Of a stretch of DNA of 64,000 bases, positions 61,463 to 64,000 are shown one piece after another; the stretch's first letter is position 1; every line of letters begins with the position of its first letter. This DNA is from Aestuariivita sp. (lineage in GTDB: Bacteria; Pseudomonadota; Alphaproteobacteria; Rhodobacterales; Rhodobacteraceae): positions 186,001 through 250,000 of the forward strand of contig JAGYKE010000004.1 in NCBI GenBank assembly GCA_018401465.1. Direction: 5' to 3'. The notes below the pieces were generated by a model. That model was not told the origin of the DNA, did no database searches, and saw only the letters and a list, made by a program, of their open reading frames with translations. The position numbers and the translations under genes are program-made.

Positions 61463-63046
61463 ATGGACTGGGATTACATCATCGTCGGCGCGGGCAGCGC
61501 GGGCTGCGTTCTGGCCAAGCGGCTGGGAGAGGCGGGGCACCGCGTGCTGCTGCTCGAGGCCGGTGGCAAGGACAGCTATCACTGGGTCCATATCCCGATG
61601 GGGTATCTCTACTGCATCGGCAACCCGCGCACCGACTGGATGTTCCGCACGGCCGAGGAACCCGGGCTGAACGGCCGGTCACTGCTGTACCCGCGCGGCA
61701 AGCTTCTGGGCGGGTGTTCGTCGATCAACGGGATGCTCTATATCCGCGGGCAGGCCGCCGATTACGACGGCTGGCGGCAGATGGGCCTGACCGGCTGGGG
61801 CTGGGACGATGTCCTGCCCTATTTCATGCGCTCCGAGGATTATGTCGACGGCGCGTCCGAGATGCACGGGGCGGGCGGCGAGTGGCGCGTGGACAACCAG
61901 CGCCTGCACTGGGACCTGCTCGACCATTGGTCAGAGGCCGCGCAGGCCTGGGGCCTGCCTCTGGTCACCGATTTCAACACCGGCACCAACGAAGGCGTGG
62001 GCTATTACCGCGTGAACCAGCGCGATGGCTGGCGGATGAACACGGCCAAGGCCTTCCTTCGGACCGCAAAGGCGCCGGGGCTGAAGGTGGAAACCCACGC
62101 CCATACGCGCCGCATCCTTCTGGAGGATGGCCGCGCCGTCGGTGTCGAATACGATCAGGGCGGCGAGGTGAAGACCGCCCGCGCGCGCGCCGAGGTGATC
62201 CTGAGCGCGGGTGCCATCGGCAGCCCGCAGATCCTGCAGTTGTCTGGCCTTGGCCCCGCCGCGCTGTTGCAGCGCCACGCGATCGCGGTGCAGCGCGACT
62301 GCCCGCAGGTCGGCGCGAACCTGCAGGACCATCTGCAACTGCGCTGCGCCTGGCGGCTGGAAGGGGCGCTGACGCTGAATACGCTGGCCAATTCCCTTTG
62401 GGGCAAGGCGAAGATCGGGCTGGAATACGCGCTGAAGCGGACCGGCCCGATGTCGATGGCGCCGTCGCAACTGGGCGCCTTCGCGCGGTCGCGCCCCGAT
62501 CTCGACACGCCCGACCTACAATACCATGTGCAGCCCCTGTCGCTCGATGCCTTCGGGCAACCGCTTCATGATTTCCCGGCCATCACGGCCAGCGTCTGCA
62601 ACCTGCGCCCGCAAAGCCGCGGTTTGGTCGAGATCACCTCGCCCGACCCGAAGGCGGCGCCGCGCATCGCGCCGAACTACCTGAGTGACGAAGGCGACAG
62701 GCTGGTCGCCGCCGCCGCCATCCGGCAGGCCCGCGCGATCATGGCGCAGGCACCGATGCAGCGATACGCACCGCAGGAAATGCGCCCCGGCCCCGTGGGC
62801 GACAGCGACGCCGATCTGGCGCATGCCGCGGGCGATATCGGCACCACGATCTTCCACCCCACCTGCACCGTGCGCATGGGTACGGATGATGCAGCGCCGC
62901 TTGATGCGGCGCTGCGGTTCCGGGGGGTCGGGGGCTTGCGCGTCGTGGACGCCAGCGTCATGCCAAAGATCACCAGCGGCAACACCAACAGCCCCACGAT
63001 CATGATCGCCGAAAAGGCCGCCGACCTGATCCTGTCGGGGTCCTAG
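61463..63046 (+). CDS. GMC family oxidoreductase (choline dehydrogenase-like)
   Basis: FAD-dependent alcohol oxidoreductase. The 527-residue product has DYIIVGAGSAGCVLAKRLGE (FAD loop), YPRGKLLGGCSSINGMLYIR, GAIGSPQILQLSGLGP (GMC signature 2) and the active-site HPTCTVRMG and GNTNSPTIMIAEKAAD. No signal peptide. The substrate is not clear; BetA genes usually sit with betB/betI, which are absent. ATG 61463 after GGGGGAGGGGG. Confidence 0.92.
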   Translation: MDWDYIIVGAGSAGCVLAKRLGEAGHRVLLLEAGGKDSYHWVHIPMGYLYCIGNPRTDWMFRTAEEPGLNGRSLLYPRGKLLGGCSSINGMLYIRGQAADYDGWRQMGLTGWGWDDVLPYFMRSEDYVDGASEMHGAGGEWRVDNQRLHWDLLDHWSEAAQAWGLPLVTDFNTGTNEGVGYYRVNQRDGWRMNTAKAFLRTAKAPGLKVETHAHTRRILLEDGRAVGVEYDQGGEVKTARARAEVILSAGAIGSPQILQLSGLGPAALLQRHAIAVQRDCPQVGANLQDHLQLRCAWRLEGALTLNTLANSLWGKAKIGLEYALKRTGPMSMAPSQLGAFARSRPDLDTPDLQYHVQPLSLDAFGQPLHDFPAITASVCNLRPQSRGLVEITSPDPKAAPRIAPNYLSDEGDRLVAAAAIRQARAIMAQAPMQRYAPQEMRPGPVGDSDADLAHAAGDIGTTIFHPTCTVRMGTDDAAPLDAALRFRGVGGLRVVDASVMPKITSGNTNSPTIMIAEKAADLILSGS

Positions 63047-63918
63047 GTCGCCTTGGCGTCCCCGATCTTGTCCTGCGTCCGCAAGTCGAAATCGCTCGCG
63101 TCATGGCGTTCGCGCAGCTGCAGTTTCGGATCACCGAAAGACCGGTTCACCATGCGGCCCCGCTGCACCGCCGGGCGCGCGTCGATCTCCTGCGCCCAGC
63201 GCTGGACATGGGCATAGCTGCCGACGTCAAGGAATTCCGCCGCCTCGTACAACCGGCCCAGCACCAGCTGGCCATACCAGGGCCAGATCGCCATGTCGGC
63301 GATGGAATAGTCTGCCCCAGCCATGAACGCATGTTCGGCCAGATGCCGGTCCAGCACGTCAAGCTGGCGCTTGGTCTCCATCGCGAAGCGGTTGATGGGA
63401 TATTCCCACTTTTCCGGCGCATAGGCATAGAAGTGCCCGAAGCCGCCGCCCAGATAGGGCGCGCTGCCCATCTGCCAGAACAGCCAGTTCATGCACTCGG
63501 TCCGCGCCGTGTGACCTTCGGGGGTGAACGCGCCGAACTTCTCGGCCAGATACAGGAGGATCGACGCCGATTCGAAGACCCGCGTGGGCGGCTTGGTCGA
63601 ATGATCCATCAGCGCGGGGATCTTGGAATTGGGGTTGGCCGCGACAAAGCCCGACCCGAACTGGTCGCCCTCGCCGATGTTGATGATCCAGGCGTCGTAT
63701 TCCGCGCCCGCATGGCCCAGCGCCAGCAGCTCTTCAAGCATCACCGTCACCTTCACCCCGTTGGGCGTGGCCAGCGAATAAAGCTGCAGCGGATGCCGCC
63801 CCACGGGCAGATCCTTGTCATGGGTCGCGCCCGCGATGGGGCGGTTGATGCTGGCGAAGCGTCCGCCGCTTTGCTGGTCCCAGGTCCAGACCTTGGGCGG
63901 CGTGTAGGTGTCGGTCAT
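63043..63918 (-). CDS. yghU: YghU-type glutathione S-transferase
   Basis: Glutathione-dependent disulfide-bond oxidoreductase of the Nu class. The 291-residue product shows TPPKVWTWDQQSGGRFASIN, HPLQLYSLATPNGVKVTVML (thioredoxin-like domain start), NPNSKIPALMD and FESASILLYLAEKFG, then an all-helical domain with ADYSIADMAIWPWYG. Its stop shares CTAG with the GMC gene stop. Confidence 0.94.
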   Translation of the reverse strand: MTDTYTPPKVWTWDQQSGGRFASINRPIAGATHDKDLPVGRHPLQLYSLATPNGVKVTVMLEELLALGHAGAEYDAWIINIGEGDQFGSGFVAANPNSKIPALMDHSTKPPTRVFESASILLYLAEKFGAFTPEGHTARTECMNWLFWQMGSAPYLGGGFGHFYAYAPEKWEYPINRFAMETKRQLDVLDRHLAEHAFMAGADYSIADMAIWPWYGQLVLGRLYEAAEFLDVGSYAHVQRWAQEIDARPAVQRGRMVNRSFGDPKLQLRERHDASDFDLRTQDKIGDAKAT

Positions 63919-63975
63919 CGGGTCAATCCTTTCGGCAAGTCAGCCTGCTTATAGCCGGTCGGGCAGCGGCTGCTG

Positions 63976-64000
63976 CTTCTTTCTGGTCACAAATACGCAA
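63976..64000 (+). repeat. Repeat family B-like element at the window edge
   Basis: GCTTCTTTCTGGTCACAAAT and ACGCAA at the right edge match the tail of family B and the reversed hairpin at 21987-22020. Cut by the window end. Confidence 0.5.

Overview
The window reads as a contiguous piece of chromosome from a GC-rich alphaproteobacterium of the order Rhodobacterales (Rhodobacter/Roseobacter group). The evidence is the set of housekeeping and family-specific genes (leuA/leuC/leuD, glcDEF, GlnK-AmtB, MlaA/MlaC, DUF1523, DUF1244, SmpB, PheST), the strong GC skew of third codon positions, many ATGA/GTGA gene overlaps, and a family of hairpin-rich intergenic repeats containing a CCCGGGATATTT core. 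I cannot name the genus or species. No phage, transposase, conjugation gene, CRISPR array or rRNA is seen. One tRNA (Val, GAC) is present.

Layout. 1-5.1 kb: leuD and leuC (minus) with an MFS transporter gene inserted between them in the opposite direction, then rsfS-rlmH. 5.2-7.0 kb: a three-gene unit of a His-rich membrane peptide, a HupE/UreJ-type permease and a membrane-anchored beta-domain protein; no hydrogenase or urease genes are nearby, and I regard this as the least-described system in the window. 7.1-11.5 kb: glycolate oxidase glcD-glcE-(membrane protein)-glcF. 11.6-14.3 kb: a trypsin-like protease, a small heat-shock gene with a heat-shock sigma-factor promoter and a ROSE-like RNA thermometer, and a multi-domain MliC/META envelope protein. 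14.4-22 kb: TetR regulator, aldehyde dehydrogenase, alpha/beta hydrolase, cupin, small membrane proteins, DUF1523, smpB, sulfurtransferase and aromatic/aspartate aminotransferase. 22.1-27.7 kb: amtB-glnK, a PBP1A gene whose N-terminal part is out of frame, and mlaA-mlaC. 28-33 kb: ridA-GDPD-GNAT-PCD, peroxiredoxin, ferredoxin-reductase-like flavoprotein and rsmD. 33.4-39 kb: map-sfsA (minus), a tightly overlapping cinA-like/GNAT/AhpD-like/OmpA run, and an XRE-cupin/GNAT pair. 39-43.5 kb: a ferric-iron binding protein, rpmJ, tRNA-Val, an N-formylglutamate amidohydrolase, and leuA behind a leucine attenuator. 43.5-56.4 kb: DUF1244, EamA transporter, second amidohydrolase, pyruvate kinase, rpmI-rplT, MFS and serine-hydrolase genes, then pheS and pheT split by a Rieske oxygenase, a BLUF photoreceptor and a small membrane protein. 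56.4-64 kb: YtoQ, nitronate monooxygenase, MscL, a cation-efflux protein, alanine dehydrogenase with a divergent Lrp regulator, a GMC oxidoreductase and a YghU-type glutathione transferase.

How the parts work together. Branched-chain amino-acid synthesis (leuA, leuC, leuD) is dispersed over 43 kb, and leuA carries its own leader-peptide control. Nitrogen handling is represented by GlnK-AmtB, alanine dehydrogenase/Lrp, two N-formylglutamate amidohydrolases and an aminotransferase. Carbon oxidation is represented by glycolate oxidase and pyruvate kinase. Envelope upkeep is represented by PBP1A, the MlaA/MlaC lipid-transport pair, OmpA, MscL and the MliC/META protein. Translation functions (rsfS, rlmH, smpB, rsmD, map, rpmJ, rpmI, rplT, pheS, pheT, tRNA-Val) are scattered among them. 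Promoter and terminator calls come from reading the bases; nothing was computed or searched against a database.
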